64,000 nucleotides of DNA from Hyphomicrobiales bacterium (GCA_003963405.1 RXIY01000018.1:31560-95559), one strand, 5' to 3'. Positions 1 to 9,305 are shown, counted from the stretch's first letter. The notes: a model not told the origin generated them from the sequence alone. Numbers and translations are program-made.

Positions 1-771
1 GCGGGGGTGTTGCTCGCCGTTTCCGGCGTGTTCGATCTCGGCGAGGCGGCGCAGATCGCCAACCCTTCTGTCAGTATCTGGGAGCGGCTCGCCGCAACCA
101 ACATCTTCCTGGCCGTTTTCAACCTGATCCCCGCTTTCCCCATGGATGGCGGGCGGGTGCTGCGGGCGGCGCTCGCCATGTGGGTCGGCCAGGCGAAGGC
201 GACCACCATCGCCGCCAATATCGGGCAGGCGTTCGCCTTCCTGCTTGGTTTCGCGGGTCTTTTCGGCAACCCGATGCTGCTCTTCATCGCGATCTTCGTC
301 TATATCGCCGCGGCGGGCGAGGCGCAGATGACGACAATGGCGGAGGCTGCGCGCGACATTCCTGCTGTCGACGCCATGGAAACCCGCATCGCCGCCATCG
401 GGCGGGGCGCCACCGTCAGCGAGGCCGTGGAAATCCTGCTCGCGACCTCCCAGGATGATTTTCCGCTCGTCGACGCCATCGGCCGGCCCGCCGGGCTGCT
501 GTCCCGCGCCGAAATCGTCGAGGCCCTGCGCGCCTCCGATCCCGCCGCGCCGGTCGCCCCCTTCGCCAGCAAGGAACTCGCGACCGTCGGCGTTCATGAG
601 AATGTCGAGGCCGCCCTGCCCTCGCTCAACGCCGGCGCGCCCGTCGGCGTGGTGGACGCCGAAGGCCGGCTCGCGGGCCTGCTGACGCGTCAGTCGCTGG
701 GCGAGATCATGATGATCCGCGAGGCGCGGCCGGACTGGCGCATTCCGCGCCGGCAGATGGCGTCGCGCTAG
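1..771 (+). CDS. Site-2 protease family (M50) metalloprotease with C-terminal CBS pair, 5'-truncated
   Basis: The frame is open to base 1, so the start and the HExxH zinc motif lie outside the window. About 256 residues are visible. The motif NLIPAFPMDGG (nt 121-153) is the third conserved motif of M50/site-2 proteases; its Asp is a zinc ligand and lies in a membrane segment. A second hydrophobic helix pair follows (nt 220-310). The last ~140 residues look like two CBS motifs (DFPLVDAIGRPAGLLSR and PVGVVDAEGRLAGLLTR), which usually bind adenosine nucleotides and regulate the attached domain. This is the Rv2625c/SpoIVFB-like CBS architecture. It is an inner-membrane intramembrane protease; its substrate cannot be inferred. 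It ends 87 bp before trpG on the same strand. Confidence 0.85.
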   Translation, partial: AGVLLAVSGVFDLGEAAQIANPSVSIWERLAATNIFLAVFNLIPAFPMDGGRVLRAALAMWVGQAKATTIAANIGQAFAFLLGFAGLFGNPMLLFIAIFVYIAAAGEAQMTTMAEAARDIPAVDAMETRIAAIGRGATVSEAVEILLATSQDDFPLVDAIGRPAGLLSRAEIVEALRASDPAAPVAPFASKELATVGVHENVEAALPSLNAGAPVGVVDAEGRLAGLLTRQSLGEIMMIREARPDWRIPRRQMASR

Positions 772-858
772 CCGTCCCGAAGCGCGGAAGGTTGCGCAAC
801 GCGGCCCCGCGGCCTATTGGATTTTCAAAGCAACGCCGCGAACGCGCCCGGAAGAAAC

Positions 859-1473
859 ATGTCCAATGTCACGCTGATCGACAATTACGACAGCTTCACC
901 TTCAATCTGGTCCATTACTTCGGCCAGCTCGGGGCGAATGTCACGGTGCATCGCAACGATGCGGTTTCGGTCGCGGAGGTTCTCGCGGGCGGGCCGGACG
1001 CGATCGTTCTGTCTCCCGGTCCCTGCACGCCGCACGAGGCGGGCATCTGCATGGACCTCATCACCGCCGCCGCCGAGACCGTCCCGATCTTCGGCGTCTG
1101 CCTCGGCCACCAGTCGATCGGAGAGGTCTTCGGCGGCGAGGTCGTCCGCGCGCCCATGCCGATTCACGGCAAGATGGCCACCATCCTCCACCACGGCGAC
1201 GCCGTTTTTCGCGGCATAGAAGGCCCGTTCCAGGCGACGCGCTACCACTCGCTCGTCGTCAAGCGGGAGACGCTGCCGGATTGCCTGCGCATTACCGCCG
1301 AGACGCCGGACGGGCTGATCATGGCGCTGTCGCACAACAGCCTGCCGACCCATGGCGTGCAGTTCCACCCCGAGAGCATCACCTCTCAGCACGGCCACAA
1401 GATCCTGCGCAACTTCCTCGATCTGGCGCAGGAGTGGAACGAGGCGCGGCGCGGCCGGGCGAAGGTGGCGTAA
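859..1473 (+). CDS. trpG: Anthranilate synthase component II (glutamine amidotransferase)
   Basis: This class I glutamine amidotransferase supplies ammonia from glutamine to TrpE (anthranilate synthesis) and possibly to PabB. It starts with the family signature NYDSFTFN. The nucleophile is Cys81 in GVCLGHQSIG, and His170/Glu172 of the triad lie in FHPES. At 204 residues it has normal length. I chose ATG 859 rather than the in-frame ATG 817 because it places NYDSF at the usual N-terminal position and has GGAAG just upstream. trpD and trpC follow on the same strand; trpE is not in the window. Confidence 0.95.
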   Translation: MSNVTLIDNYDSFTFNLVHYFGQLGANVTVHRNDAVSVAEVLAGGPDAIVLSPGPCTPHEAGICMDLITAAAETVPIFGVCLGHQSIGEVFGGEVVRAPMPIHGKMATILHHGDAVFRGIEGPFQATRYHSLVVKRETLPDCLRITAETPDGLIMALSHNSLPTHGVQFHPESITSQHGHKILRNFLDLAQEWNEARRGRAKVA

Positions 1474-1593
1474 GGCCCCGCCCTCGTCCGTCCCCGCTTC
1501 GCGGGAGAGCGAACGCTCACGAACAGCAACGTCGCGGTGAAAATCCGCACCTTCTCCCGCTCCCGCGCGGCGGAGGGTTTGCGAGGGGGTAAG
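1474..1593. repeat. Intergenic palindromic repeat, type I copy 1, ending in the trpD ribosome-binding site
   Basis: This GC-rich, partly palindromic spacer separates trpG and trpD. It resembles the spacer at 47757-47880: both run from GACGCT/GAACGCT through a central GGTGAAAAT/CGATAAAAT segment to TCTCCCGCTCCCGCG/CCTCTCCCGCG, and both end in GGAGGGTT..GAGGGGGTA directly before an ATG. The last bases therefore act as the Shine-Dalgarno sequence of trpD. The similarity was found by eye. Confidence 0.55.
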
Positions 1594-2607
1594 ATGCAGG
1601 ATTTCAGACCCTATATCGCCGCTCTTGCCGAAGGCGAGCCCCTCGCCCGCGAGGAAGCGCGGGCCGCCTTCGCGCTGATCCTCGAGGGCGCGGCGACGCC
1701 GGCGCAGCTCGGCGCTTTTCTGATGGGCCTGCGGATGCGCGGCGAGACGGTCGAGGAGATCATCGGCGCGGCGCAGGCCATGCGCGCCGTCATGAGCGCC
1801 GTCGAGGCGCCGCCCGGCGCGATCGACATCGTCGGCACGGGCGGCGACGGCGCCGGCACCTACAACATCTCGACCCTGGCCGCGATCATCGCCGCCGCAG
1901 CCGGGGCCGTCGTCGCCAAGCATGGCGGCAAGGCGTCGTCCTCGCGCTCCGGCGCCAGCGACGTTCTCGGCGAGCTCGGCGTCAAGGTGGGCATTGCACC
2001 CGCCGCCGCCACCGAGTGCCTGCACAGGGCGGGCCTCTGCTTCATGGCGGGGCCGACCCATCACCCCGCGCTGCGCCACGCGGGACCCGTGCGCGCGGAG
2101 CTCGGCGTGCGCACCATCTTCAACCTGTTGGGACCCTTGTGCAATCCGGCGCGGGTCGAGCGTCAGGCCCTTGGCGTCTATTCCCGCGACTGGCTGGAGC
2201 CGCTGGCCCGCGTCCTGCGGGAGCTGGGCTCGCGCCGGGTCTGGTTGCTCCACGGCTGCGACGGGCTCGACGAGGCCACCACGACCGGCGTGACTCACGT
2301 CGTGTCGCTCACGGATGGCGACATCCGCGCCTTCGACATCACGCCCGAGGACGCCGGCCTGCCCCGCGCCTCCGCGCAGGCGTTGGTCGGCGGCGATCCG
2401 GCCCACAACGCCCGGGCGCTGCGCGCCGTCCTCGCCGGCGAGAAGAACGCCTATCGCGACATCGCCGTCCTCAACGCCGCCATTGCGCTCGTCGTCGCCG
2501 AGCGCGCCGCCGATCTGCGTGAGGGCGCGGCCCTGGCCGCGACGGCGCTGGACTCGGGCGCGGCGGCGGCGACGCTCGAGGCGCTCGTCAAGCATTCGAA
2601 CGCCTGA
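1594..2607 (+). CDS. trpD: Anthranilate phosphoribosyltransferase
   Basis: Transfers phosphoribose from PRPP to anthranilate, the second step of tryptophan synthesis, in the cytoplasm. The PRPP-binding loop [14 protein letters not shown] and the following [18 protein letters not shown] are clear, and a helical N-domain precedes them. At 337 residues it has family length. Start: ATG 1594 (MQDFRPYIA) follows GAGGGGGT; the in-frame ATG at 1537 would add 19 residues encoded by the upstream repeat and is less likely. It sits between trpG and trpC and is probably cotranscribed with both. Confidence 0.95.
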   Translation: MQDFRPYIAALAEGEPLAREEARAAFALILEGAATPAQLGAFLMGLRMRGETVEEIIGAAQAMRAVMSAVEAPPGAIDIVGTGGDGAGTYNISTLAAIIAAAAGAVVAKHGGKASSSRSGASDVLGELGVKVGIAPAAATECLHRAGLCFMAGPTHHPALRHAGPVRAELGVRTIFNLLGPLCNPARVERQALGVYSRDWLEPLARVLRELGSRRVWLLHGCDGLDEATTTGVTHVVSLTDGDIRAFDITPEDAGLPRASAQALVGGDPAHNARALRAVLAGEKNAYRDIAVLNAAIALVVAERAADLREGAALAATALDSGAAAATLEALVKHSNA

Positions 2608-2714
2608 AGGGCTCTGGACGCGACTTTCTCCGGGATAGGATTGCAGGCCGCGATCGGCTATGCAGGTAATGAATCAGCGGCGGGCGCGAGCGCGCCTCCT
2701 TCAGGCCTGAACAC

Positions 2715-3506
2715 ATGACTGATATTCTCGACCGAATCGAAGCCTACAAGCGCACCGAGATTTCCGAGGCCAAGGTGCGCATGCCGCGCGCGACTCTCGA
2801 GCGCAAGGTGCGCGACCACGATCCGCCGCGCGGCTTTGTCCATGCGATCGAGGAGAAACTCAATCAGCGGCGCATCGCCCTGATCGCTGAAATCAAGAAG
2901 GCGAGCCCGTCGAAAGGCTTAATCCGCGAAGATTTCGACCCGCCGAAACTGGCGAAAGCCTATGAAAAGGCCGGCGCCGCCTGCCTCTCGGTCCTGACCG
3001 ACGGCCCGTCCTTCAAGGGCAAGCTCGAAGATCTCGAGGCCGCGCGCAAGGCGACGCATCTCCCCGCGATTCGCAAGGATTTCCTCTTTGATCCCTATCA
3101 GGTCTTCGAGGCGCGCGCGTTCGGCGCCGACTGCATCCTCATCATCATGGCCGCCGTGAGCGACGAGGAGGCCAAGGCGCTAAACACCGCCGCCCATGAT
3201 CTGCGGATGGACGTGCTGGTGGAAATCCACAACGAGCGCGAACTCGATCGCGCGCTCGCTCTCGAGACGCGGCTCATCGGCGTCAACAACCGCAATCTCC
3301 ACGATTTCAAGGTGTCTCTCGAGGTGAGCGAGCGCCTCGCGGAAAAAATTCCCCGGGACAAGATCGTCGTCGCCGAAAGCGGCATTGCGACCCATGACGA
3401 TTGCCTGCGGCTGGAGAAGTCCCACATCTTCACCTTCCTCGTCGGCGAAAGCCTGATGCGGCAGGACGATGTCGAGGCGGCGGCGCGCAAGCTGCTGAAC
3501 GGCTGA
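2715..3506 (+). CDS. trpC: Indole-3-glycerol phosphate synthase
   Basis: Closes the indole ring from CdRP during tryptophan synthesis. It is a TIM-barrel protein of 263 residues. The catalytic lysine motif [12 protein letters not shown] is at residues 56-67, [10 protein letters not shown] follows, then [11 protein letters not shown] and VAESGIAT near the C-terminus (phosphate-binding end). It is not fused to TrpF, unlike the enterobacterial enzyme. A 107-bp gap to trpD shows no terminator; moaC starts 18 bp after its stop, so the trp genes run into the molybdopterin genes, an arrangement common in alphaproteobacteria. Confidence 0.96.
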   Translation: MTDILDRIEAYKRTEISEAKVRMPRATLERKVRDHDPPRGFVHAIEEKLNQRRIALIAEIKKASPSKGLIREDFDPPKLAKAYEKAGAACLSVLTDGPSFKGKLEDLEAARKATHLPAIRKDFLFDPYQVFEARAFGADCILIIMAAVSDEEAKALNTAAHDLRMDVLVEIHNERELDRALALETRLIGVNNRNLHDFKVSLEVSERLAEKIPRDKIVVAESGIATHDDCLRLEKSHIFTFLVGESLMRQDDVEAAARKLLNG

Positions 3507-3524
3507 GATCGGCGCGGCCGTCCC

Positions 3525-4007
3525 ATGACCAAACTGACGCATCTCACCGCGACGGGCGACGCACATATGGTCGACGTCTCGGCCAAGGCCGACACGAAAC
3601 GCGTCGCGCGGGCGCGCGGGCGCGTGGCGATGGCGCCCGAGACGCTTGCGCTCGCCCTTTCGGGACAGGCGAAGAAAGGCGACGTTTTCAGCGTCGCGCG
3701 CATCGCCGGCATCATGGCGGCCAAAAAGACGAGCGACCTCGTTCCGCTCTGCCATCCCCTGCCCCTCGCCAGCGTCTCCGTGGAGATCACGGCGGACGAA
3801 ACGCTCCCCGGCCTGCAGGTGGAGGTCGAAGCGGCCGTCACCGGCAAGACCGGCGTGGAGATGGAGGCGCTCACTGCCGTCTCCGTGGCCTGCCTGACGA
3901 TCTACGACATGCTGAAAGCCGCCGACCGCGCCATGCGCATCGAGGGCGTGGAGCTGGTCGAGAAACAGGGCGGCAAGAGCGGCCACTGGCGCAGAGACGA
4001 CGACTGA
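3525..4007 (+). CDS. moaC: Cyclic pyranopterin monophosphate synthase MoaC
   Basis: Converts 3',8-cH2GTP (made by MoaA) into cyclic pyranopterin monophosphate in molybdenum cofactor synthesis. It is 160 residues, normal for the family. [10 protein letters not shown] and [19 protein letters not shown] are the two signature segments that carry active-site residues. It lies between trpC (18 bp) and moeA (44 bp) and is probably part of one transcript. moaA is not in the window. Confidence 0.96.
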   Translation: MTKLTHLTATGDAHMVDVSAKADTKRVARARGRVAMAPETLALALSGQAKKGDVFSVARIAGIMAAKKTSDLVPLCHPLPLASVSVEITADETLPGLQVEVEAAVTGKTGVEMEALTAVSVACLTIYDMLKAADRAMRIEGVELVEKQGGKSGHWRRDDD

Positions 4008-4051
4008 GGCCCCTGGAGCCCCTCGCTGGTCCAGTTCAAACGGAAGACTCA

Positions 4052-5269
4052 ATGGCGGACAACAAGCTTCTCTCGGTCGACGAGGCCCTCGCGCGCGTGC
4101 TTTCGGGCGCGGCGCGGTTGGGCGAGGAAGAGGTCGCGCTCGCCAGGGCGCGCGGGCGCAGGCTGTCGCGCGATCTCGTCGCGAAACGGACGCAGCCGCC
4201 GGTCGATGTCTCCGCCATGGACGGCTACGCCGTCCGCTCTTCCGATCTGGCGGCCGGGCCGGTGCGGGTCGTCGGCGAGAGCGCGGCCGGCCATGGCTAT
4301 GACGCCGCGCTCGAGCCCGGCGAGGCCGTGCGCATCTTCACCGGCGCGCCGACGCCGGACGGCGCCGACGCCATTCTGTTGCAGGAGGACGCCGAAGTCG
4401 CGGACGGCCTCGTGACGGCGAAGGAAGCCGCGACGCCGGGTCAGCACATCCGCACGGCCGGGCTCGACTTTCGCGCGGGCGCGCCGGGGCTCTTCGCCGG
4501 CGCGAAGCTCGGCCCCGCCGAACTGGCGCTCGCCGCCGCGATGAACCATGCGGCCCTTCCCGTCGCGCGCCGCCCGCGCGTCGCGATCATCGCCTCGGGC
4601 GACGAACTCGTGCCGCCGGGCGCGGAACCCGGCCCCGCGCAGATCATCGCCTGCAACAGTTTCGCCGTGGGCGCGATCGCCGAAGAAGCGGGCGCGGAAG
4701 TGATCGACCTCGGTATTTTCCGCGACGACCTCGCCGAGCTCGAGCGGGGGATCGGGCTCGCCCGAGAGGCGCGGGCCGATGTGCTCGTGACGCTCGGCGG
4801 CGCGTCGGTCGGCGACCACGACCTGCTGCGCCCGGCGCTGGCGCGTCAGGGCATGACGCTCGATTTCTGGAAAATCGCCATGCGGCCCGGAAAGCCCCTG
4901 ATCTCCGGCCGGCTCGGCGCGGCGCATATTCTGGGTCTCCCCGGAAATCCCGTGGCGTCCATCGTCTGCGCGCTCGTCTTCCTGGCGCCGCTGCTGCGCG
5001 CGCTTCAGGGCGATCCCGACGCCGCCGCCGACCGGACCGAGACGGCCGTCGCGGGCGCGGACCTTCCCGCCAACAAGGGCCGGCGCGACTACATGCGCGC
5101 GCGTCTGTCGCGCGACGCCGCCGGCCGTCTCGTGGCGACGCCGCAGCCCATGCAGGATTCCTCCCTCCTGACTGAGCTTGCGCAGTCGCAGGCGCTCCTC
5201 ATCCGCGAGCCCGGCGAGCCGCCGGCGCCTGCCGGGTCGCCCTGCAGGATCATGCGCCTGCCGGGGTGA
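4052..5269 (+). CDS. moeA: Molybdopterin molybdenumtransferase MoeA
   Basis: Inserts molybdate into adenylylated molybdopterin in the last step of Moco synthesis. It is 405 residues. Motifs in order: PPVDVSAMDGYAVRSSD (N-terminal), TGAPTPDGADAILLQED, then the MoCF-like domain with LVTLGGASVGDHD and LPGNPVAS, then the C-terminal beta barrel. ATG 4052 is preceded by GGAAGA; the open frame extends far upstream inside moaC but has no comparable start. It follows moaC directly. Confidence 0.95.
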   Translation: MADNKLLSVDEALARVLSGAARLGEEEVALARARGRRLSRDLVAKRTQPPVDVSAMDGYAVRSSDLAAGPVRVVGESAAGHGYDAALEPGEAVRIFTGAPTPDGADAILLQEDAEVADGLVTAKEAATPGQHIRTAGLDFRAGAPGLFAGAKLGPAELALAAAMNHAALPVARRPRVAIIASGDELVPPGAEPGPAQIIACNSFAVGAIAEEAGAEVIDLGIFRDDLAELERGIGLAREARADVLVTLGGASVGDHDLLRPALARQGMTLDFWKIAMRPGKPLISGRLGAAHILGLPGNPVASIVCALVFLAPLLRALQGDPDAAADRTETAVAGADLPANKGRRDYMRARLSRDAAGRLVATPQPMQDSSLLTELAQSQALLIREPGEPPAPAGSPCRIMRLPG

Positions 5270-5273
5270 TCTC

Positions 5274-5298
5274 GGCCCTCCCCTTTGCCGGGAGGGCC
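5274..5298. repeat. Perfect 9-bp hairpin between moeA and psd
   Basis: GGCCCTCCC, a 7-base loop, then GGGAGGGCC form a perfect inverted repeat 5 bp after the moeA stop. No T run follows on either strand, so it is a REP-like hairpin or a weak terminator rather than a classic intrinsic terminator. Its core resembles the CCCC..GGGGAGGG hairpins of the repeats at 36168 and 50085. Confidence 0.6.
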
Positions 5299-5392
5299 AT
5301 CCGGCCGTGACTTTGGCGGCGCAAGATGGCAAAGAGGCCCGACGACGCGCTGTCCCAGAATCATTCAGAAGCGCCACGGAGCTTTCGCCGCA

Positions 5393-6091
5393 ATGTCCGT
5401 CATTGATTCCGTCCGCAAGGTCCTCGTGCCCATCCACCCCGAGGGCTATGTCTTCATCGCGGGATTCGCCGTCGCGGCCTTCGTGCTCGACTGGGTGTCG
5501 CCGACGCTCGGCTGGATCGGCTTCATCGCCACCGCCTGGTGCGTCTATTTCTTCCGCGATCCGCCGCGCGTCACGCCGCTGAGGGAGGGGCTCGTCGTCT
5601 CTCCGGCGGATGGCGTCGTCTGCTCCATCGGCTTCTTCCTGCCGCCGCCCGAGCTCGGCATGGGCGCCGAGCCGCTCCAGCGCATCTCGGTCTTCATGAG
5701 CGTCTTCGACTGCCATGTGAACCGCATGCCCGTCACCGGCCGCATCACGAAAATCGCCTACAAGCCCGGCCTCTTCGTCAACGCCGATCTCGACAAGGCC
5801 AGCGAGGACAATGAGCGCAACGGCCTCGTGATCGAGACGCCGCGCGGCCGCTTCGGCGTCGTGCAGATCGCGGGCCTCGTCGCGCGCCGCATCGTCTGTT
5901 TCGTGAAGGAAGGCGAGAGCCTCGGCGTCGGCGACCGCTTCGGCCTCATTCGCTTCGGTTCGCGCGTCGATGTCTACATGCCGTCATCCGCCCGCCCCAT
6001 GGTGGCGGTTGGGACGCGCGCCATCGCCGGCGAGACCGTGCTTGCGGACATGACGGCCGAGACGGCGGCGCTCACTTTCAAGACCGGCTAA
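5393..6091 (+). CDS. psd: Phosphatidylserine decarboxylase (short, PsdB-like proenzyme)
   Basis: Decarboxylates phosphatidylserine to phosphatidylethanolamine at the inner membrane. At 232 residues it belongs to the short archaeal-type/rhizobial subgroup. Two hydrophobic segments lie at the N-terminus (residues 15-50). The segment SPADGVVC and the proenzyme cleavage site Gly-Ser in RFGSRVDVY, where Ser becomes the pyruvoyl group, are both visible. ATG 5393 (MSVIDSVRK) is preferred to the longer upstream frame, which reads through the intergenic hairpin. pssA, which makes its substrate, follows 13 bp later: a two-gene PE pathway. Confidence 0.94.
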   Translation: MSVIDSVRKVLVPIHPEGYVFIAGFAVAAFVLDWVSPTLGWIGFIATAWCVYFFRDPPRVTPLREGLVVSPADGVVCSIGFFLPPPELGMGAEPLQRISVFMSVFDCHVNRMPVTGRITKIAYKPGLFVNADLDKASEDNERNGLVIETPRGRFGVVQIAGLVARRIVCFVKEGESLGVGDRFGLIRFGSRVDVYMPSSARPMVAVGTRAIAGETVLADMTAETAALTFKTG

Positions 6092-6104
6092 AGGCAAAAC
6101 AGCG

Positions 6105-6932
6105 ATGAGCGACAATCTGCAGGGTTCCGAGCTGTCCGCTTCCGAAATGCGGCGACTGCGCTTCCGCAACATCCCGCTGCGCGTCATTCTGCCCAATCTC
6201 GTGACGCTGCTCGCGCTCTGCATGGGCCTGACCGCGATCCGCTATGCGATCGAGGAAGATTTCGTCAAAGCCGTCACCGCCATCATGGCGGCGGCCGTGC
6301 TCGACGGCCTCGACGGCCGCCTCGCGCGCGCCCTCAAGGGCACGTCGCGCTTTGGCGCGGAGCTGGATTCGCTTGCGGACTTCGTGGATTTCGGCGTGGC
6401 GCCCGGCCTGCTGCTTTATTTATGGAGCCTGCACGAGATCAAGGGACTGGGCTGGTTCGCCGTGCTCGCCTTCGCCATCGCCGGCGCGCTGCGTCTCGCC
6501 CGCTTCAATGTGATGATCGACGATCCCGGCAAGCCGGCATGGCAGGCGGAATTTTTCGTCGGCATGCCCGCCCCCGCCGGCGCCGTCACGGTGCTGCTGC
6601 CGCTCTATTTGCATTTCTCGGCGCTGGAGTTGCCCGCCTCCAAGGCGCTGACGCCCTTTTATATCGTTTATGTGCTCGCCATCGCCTTTCTCATGGCGAG
6701 CCGCATCCCGCATTTCTCCGGCAAGCGCATGGGTAGAATCCCGCGCGATCTCGTCATCCCCGTGCTCTTCGGCGTCGGCGTGACGGCGCTGCTTCTCGCG
6801 ATCTATCCCATGGAAGTGCTCGCCGTGGTGAGCCTCGCCTTCCTGGCCGCGATCCCGGTGAGCGTTAAACGATACAACGCGCTGGCGAAGGCAGAGGCCG
6901 AGAAAACGCCGGGATTTGACGCGGAGGGGTAG
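6105..6932 (+). CDS. pssA: CDP-diacylglycerol--serine O-phosphatidyltransferase
   Basis: Makes phosphatidylserine from CDP-diacylglycerol and serine. It is 275 residues with about seven or eight hydrophobic segments. The CDP-alcohol phosphotransferase motif D-G-x2-A-R-x8-G-x3-D-x3-D is fully present in DGRLARALKGTSRFGAELDS plus the following LAD. It belongs to the type II (membrane) PssA family found in Bacillus and rhizobia, not the E. coli type. It is cotranscribed with psd. Confidence 0.94.
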   Translation: MSDNLQGSELSASEMRRLRFRNIPLRVILPNLVTLLALCMGLTAIRYAIEEDFVKAVTAIMAAAVLDGLDGRLARALKGTSRFGAELDSLADFVDFGVAPGLLLYLWSLHEIKGLGWFAVLAFAIAGALRLARFNVMIDDPGKPAWQAEFFVGMPAPAGAVTVLLPLYLHFSALELPASKALTPFYIVYVLAIAFLMASRIPHFSGKRMGRIPRDLVIPVLFGVGVTALLLAIYPMEVLAVVSLAFLAAIPVSVKRYNALAKAEAEKTPGFDAEG

Positions 6933-6985
6933 AGAGAAGCCAAGCGGACCCCTCCCGCGCCTCCGGCGCCAGCGCGGCCCGTTGG

Positions 6986-7705
6986 CTATGCCGGCAGCAT
7001 GATCACCTTCGTCTTGACCGGCGTTCGCGAGTAGAGGTCGATCATGTCCTGGCTGAGCAGGCCGGTGCAGCCGCTCGTGATGCCGCTCCCGATGGTCTCG
7101 GGATCGCTGGTGCTGTAGATCGTATAGACCGTGTAGACGCCGTTCTTGTAGAGATAGAGCGTGCGCGCGCCGAGCGGATTTTCGAGCCCTCCTGGCATGC
7201 CGCTGGCGTATTTGCGCGCCTCGGGCTGGCGCTGGATCATCTCCTTGGGGGGCGTCCAGGTCGGCCATTCGGCCTTGCGTCCGACATAAACCTCGCCGCT
7301 CCACAGGAACCCTGGCCGGCTGACATTCGCGCCATAGCGGGTGGCGTATCCATCGCCCTCGATGCGGTAGACGAAGTAATTGCCGGGATCGACGATGATC
7401 GTGCCGGTCGCCTCCTTGGTGTCGTATCGCACCGTCCGGCGAAAAAATTTCGGATCGAGCTTGCCGATATCTACCGCCGGAATCGGGAATTTCTCGCTGG
7501 GCACGGCTGCGTAAAACTTCGCCGCCTCGGCGCGGCCCATGTCGTCAGACGTCACGCAACCGCCGAGTCCCAGCGCGCCGAGACTGGCGGCGGAGCCGGA
7601 CAAAAACGACCGGCGATTGAGACACCCCGAACGGAGCCCTGGCAGAGCTCCCTCGCTTCTTTCGCCGGCATGGGCAATCCCATTGTCCATGATCAAATTT
7701 CTCAT
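6986..7705 (-). CDS. YkuD/L,D-transpeptidase-fold lipoprotein with altered active site
   Basis: The export signal NRRSFLSGSAASLG followed by LGLGGC suggests a Tat-dependent lipoprotein. The rest matches the ErfK/YbiS-type catalytic domain of alphaproteobacteria (PGNYFVYRIEGDGYATRYG, then RTLYLYKNGVYTVYTIY). In typical members the end reads HGTxEPxxIG...SSGCIRM; here it reads YSTSDPETIG...TSGCTGLL. The catalytic Cys is kept, but the upstream His is Tyr and the Arg after Cys is Gly. It may be inactive or have a changed specificity. Start uncertain: ATG 7705, ATG 7690 or TTG 7741. The downstream end faces pssA (convergent). Confidence 0.8.
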   Translation of the reverse strand: MRNLIMDNGIAHAGERSEGALPGLRSGCLNRRSFLSGSAASLGALGLGGCVTSDDMGRAEAAKFYAAVPSEKFPIPAVDIGKLDPKFFRRTVRYDTKEATGTIIVDPGNYFVYRIEGDGYATRYGANVSRPGFLWSGEVYVGRKAEWPTWTPPKEMIQRQPEARKYASGMPGGLENPLGARTLYLYKNGVYTVYTIYSTSDPETIGSGITSGCTGLLSQDMIDLYSRTPVKTKVIMLPA

Positions 7706-8123
7706 TTTGCTGTCGCGCGGCCAGACAAAAGTCTTGCGCAAATCCGCTGAACCTCTCTGCTAAGCTAAGATTGCCGTCACGCGGCTTAATTGGCAAGTTC
7801 GGACCTTGGCGGCCCGCGTGCCTGCCATGCGCAGAAGACGGGGACATCCAAGCGGCCGCAGCCTCGCTGCGCGCCGATTTCGACAATAAAAACAGACATT
7901 GCTGGCCAGGCCGGCGTCTGGCTCAGTTGCCGGCCACTCTGACGCCGAGAACCGACGGTATGCTTTCGGGAATGTAAACAAACGCCCGCTCGGACCGGCA
8001 ATTCTGGCGATTCTGGCCGGCGACGCCCATGGAGAACGCGCGTCAGCGGCGCTCAGAATCGAATTTCGTCCACGAATACCCTCACGGCTTCGCGCCAGTC
8101 CGACGAATTGCCGCTCCCTCGCC
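7706..8123. other. Intergenic region with no supported gene
   Basis: This stretch lies between the minus-strand transpeptidase-like gene and the end of the minus-strand DUF900 gene. Short frames exist on both strands, but none has a convincing start, family motif or codon pattern. It probably carries the promoter of the transpeptidase-like gene. I see no strong hairpin with a T run. Confidence 0.5.
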
Positions 8124-9305
8124 TCACCGGCCCGCCACTGGCGGCAGGGGCGAACTCTCTACCTTCTGGCTTACGGCCGGCGGCGGCGTCTGCGGCGCGG
8201 TTGCGGCGCCCGCGTCGTCTCCGCGGAAATCCGGAATAGCCATCTGGTCGGCGTCCTGCGCGCGCGGCGCGGCGATATGGGCGCCGATCTTGCGCACCAC
8301 GTCCGGCGCTTCGGCGAAGGCGCCGTGGCCGATGAAGTCCGTCGAAAAGGACGAAATGTCGTGCACGGCGACGCCGAGCCGGTCGAGTTCGGCCTTGTCC
8401 TCGGGCTTTTCGGGGTCCATGGCGCCCAGCCTCGGCCGCGCGCCGGCAATGCGCGACGAGAGCGAAAGCGCGCGGTCGTTGCTTGCGACGAAAATCGAGA
8501 CATGCCCCGGATCGATCCGCCCGAGCTGCTGCCGGAAAACATTGAGGTCGATGTCCGGATTGGCGAGCATCACCTCGCCGAGGCGCCCATCGAGATCGGG
8601 GTGGCCCGAGATGGCCGCGTCGCGCAGCGTCTCCATCGTCAACCAGGCGCCCATGGAGTGGGCGAGAATATGCACGCGCCCGAGACCCGGCGTTTTCGCG
8701 AGCGAGAGCAACGCTTTTTGAAGCGCATCGCGGGAAACGGTCGCCGCCTCCTTGTCGGATTCGTAATTGAAGAGCCCGCCGCGCGAATTCCAGGTGAACA
8801 GCACGGGCACCCCGGAGAAGCCGCCGTCGGCGACAATCTGGGCGAGGCGGAAACGCGCCTCGTCGAGGCTCGTATTGAAGCCGTGTACATAGAGGAGAAC
8901 ATCGCGGGAACTGCCGACGCGGCCGGACACATGGGTGGCGAGCTGGCTGTAGAATTCCTCTTCGTCCATGCCGCGCTTGGAGAGGACCGAGAAGTGCCGG
9001 TTCTTGTCCGGCGCGCCGAAGCTCGGTTTCTCGATGGCGCCGGCGCTATGATTCTGCGGCACGCCGATGGCGGTAAGGGAGAAATGCGCGCGGCCGTCGT
9101 CGGCGGCCCCGTCCCCGCGCCGCGTCGAGGCGACGAAGAGCGGCACGCGGCTCGGTTCGCCCTGCGGCCCCGAGACCAAAGACACGGCGTTGTTCATGTG
9201 TCCGTCGATTGCGCGCATGCTCTCCGAGGCGCAGCCCGCAAGCAGCGTTGCGGCGAGCACGGCGGTCGACGCCAGCGAAGCCCTGATCAGCGAAACCTTG
9301 CGCAA
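8124..9305 (-). CDS. DUF900 alpha/beta-hydrolase lipoprotein
   Basis: This 393-residue protein begins with a lipoprotein signal (LAATLLAGC). The central part matches DUF900-type alpha/beta hydrolases: LLYVHGFNTSLDEARFR (oxyanion-side HG), FTWNSRG, and the nucleophile elbow AHSMG, where Ser replaces the middle of GxSxG in its AHSMG form. Asp and His candidates lie downstream (NPDIDLNVF; GHGAF). It is probably a periplasmic or outer-membrane esterase/lipase; the substrate is unknown. It is divergent from pqqB, with a 242-bp region between them, and has no obvious functional link to PQQ. Confidence 0.8.
   Translation of the reverse strand: MRKVSLIRASLASTAVLAATLLAGCASESMRAIDGHMNNAVSLVSGPQGEPSRVPLFVASTRRGDGAADDGRAHFSLTAIGVPQNHSAGAIEKPSFGAPDKNRHFSVLSKRGMDEEEFYSQLATHVSGRVGSSRDVLLYVHGFNTSLDEARFRLAQIVADGGFSGVPVLFTWNSRGGLFNYESDKEAATVSRDALQKALLSLAKTPGLGRVHILAHSMGAWLTMETLRDAAISGHPDLDGRLGEVMLANPDIDLNVFRQQLGRIDPGHVSIFVASNDRALSLSSRIAGARPRLGAMDPEKPEDKAELDRLGVAVHDISSFSTDFIGHGAFAEAPDVVRKIGAHIAAPRAQDADQMAIPDFRGDDAGAATAPQTPPPAVSQKVESSPLPPVAGR

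Noticed and set aside
814..2595. Long minus-strand frame over trpG and trpD (593 codons)
   Set aside because: Antisense shadow of two clear genes; Arg/Gly/Asp-rich translation without any family motif, as expected in GC-rich DNA.
5274..5298. Hairpin after moeA as an intrinsic terminator
   Set aside because: No T tract on either strand, so it is recorded only as a hairpin repeat.
7760..8001. Short frames in the 7706-8123 gap
   Set aside because: No ribosome-binding site, no homology pattern, and both strands give similar-length frames by chance.
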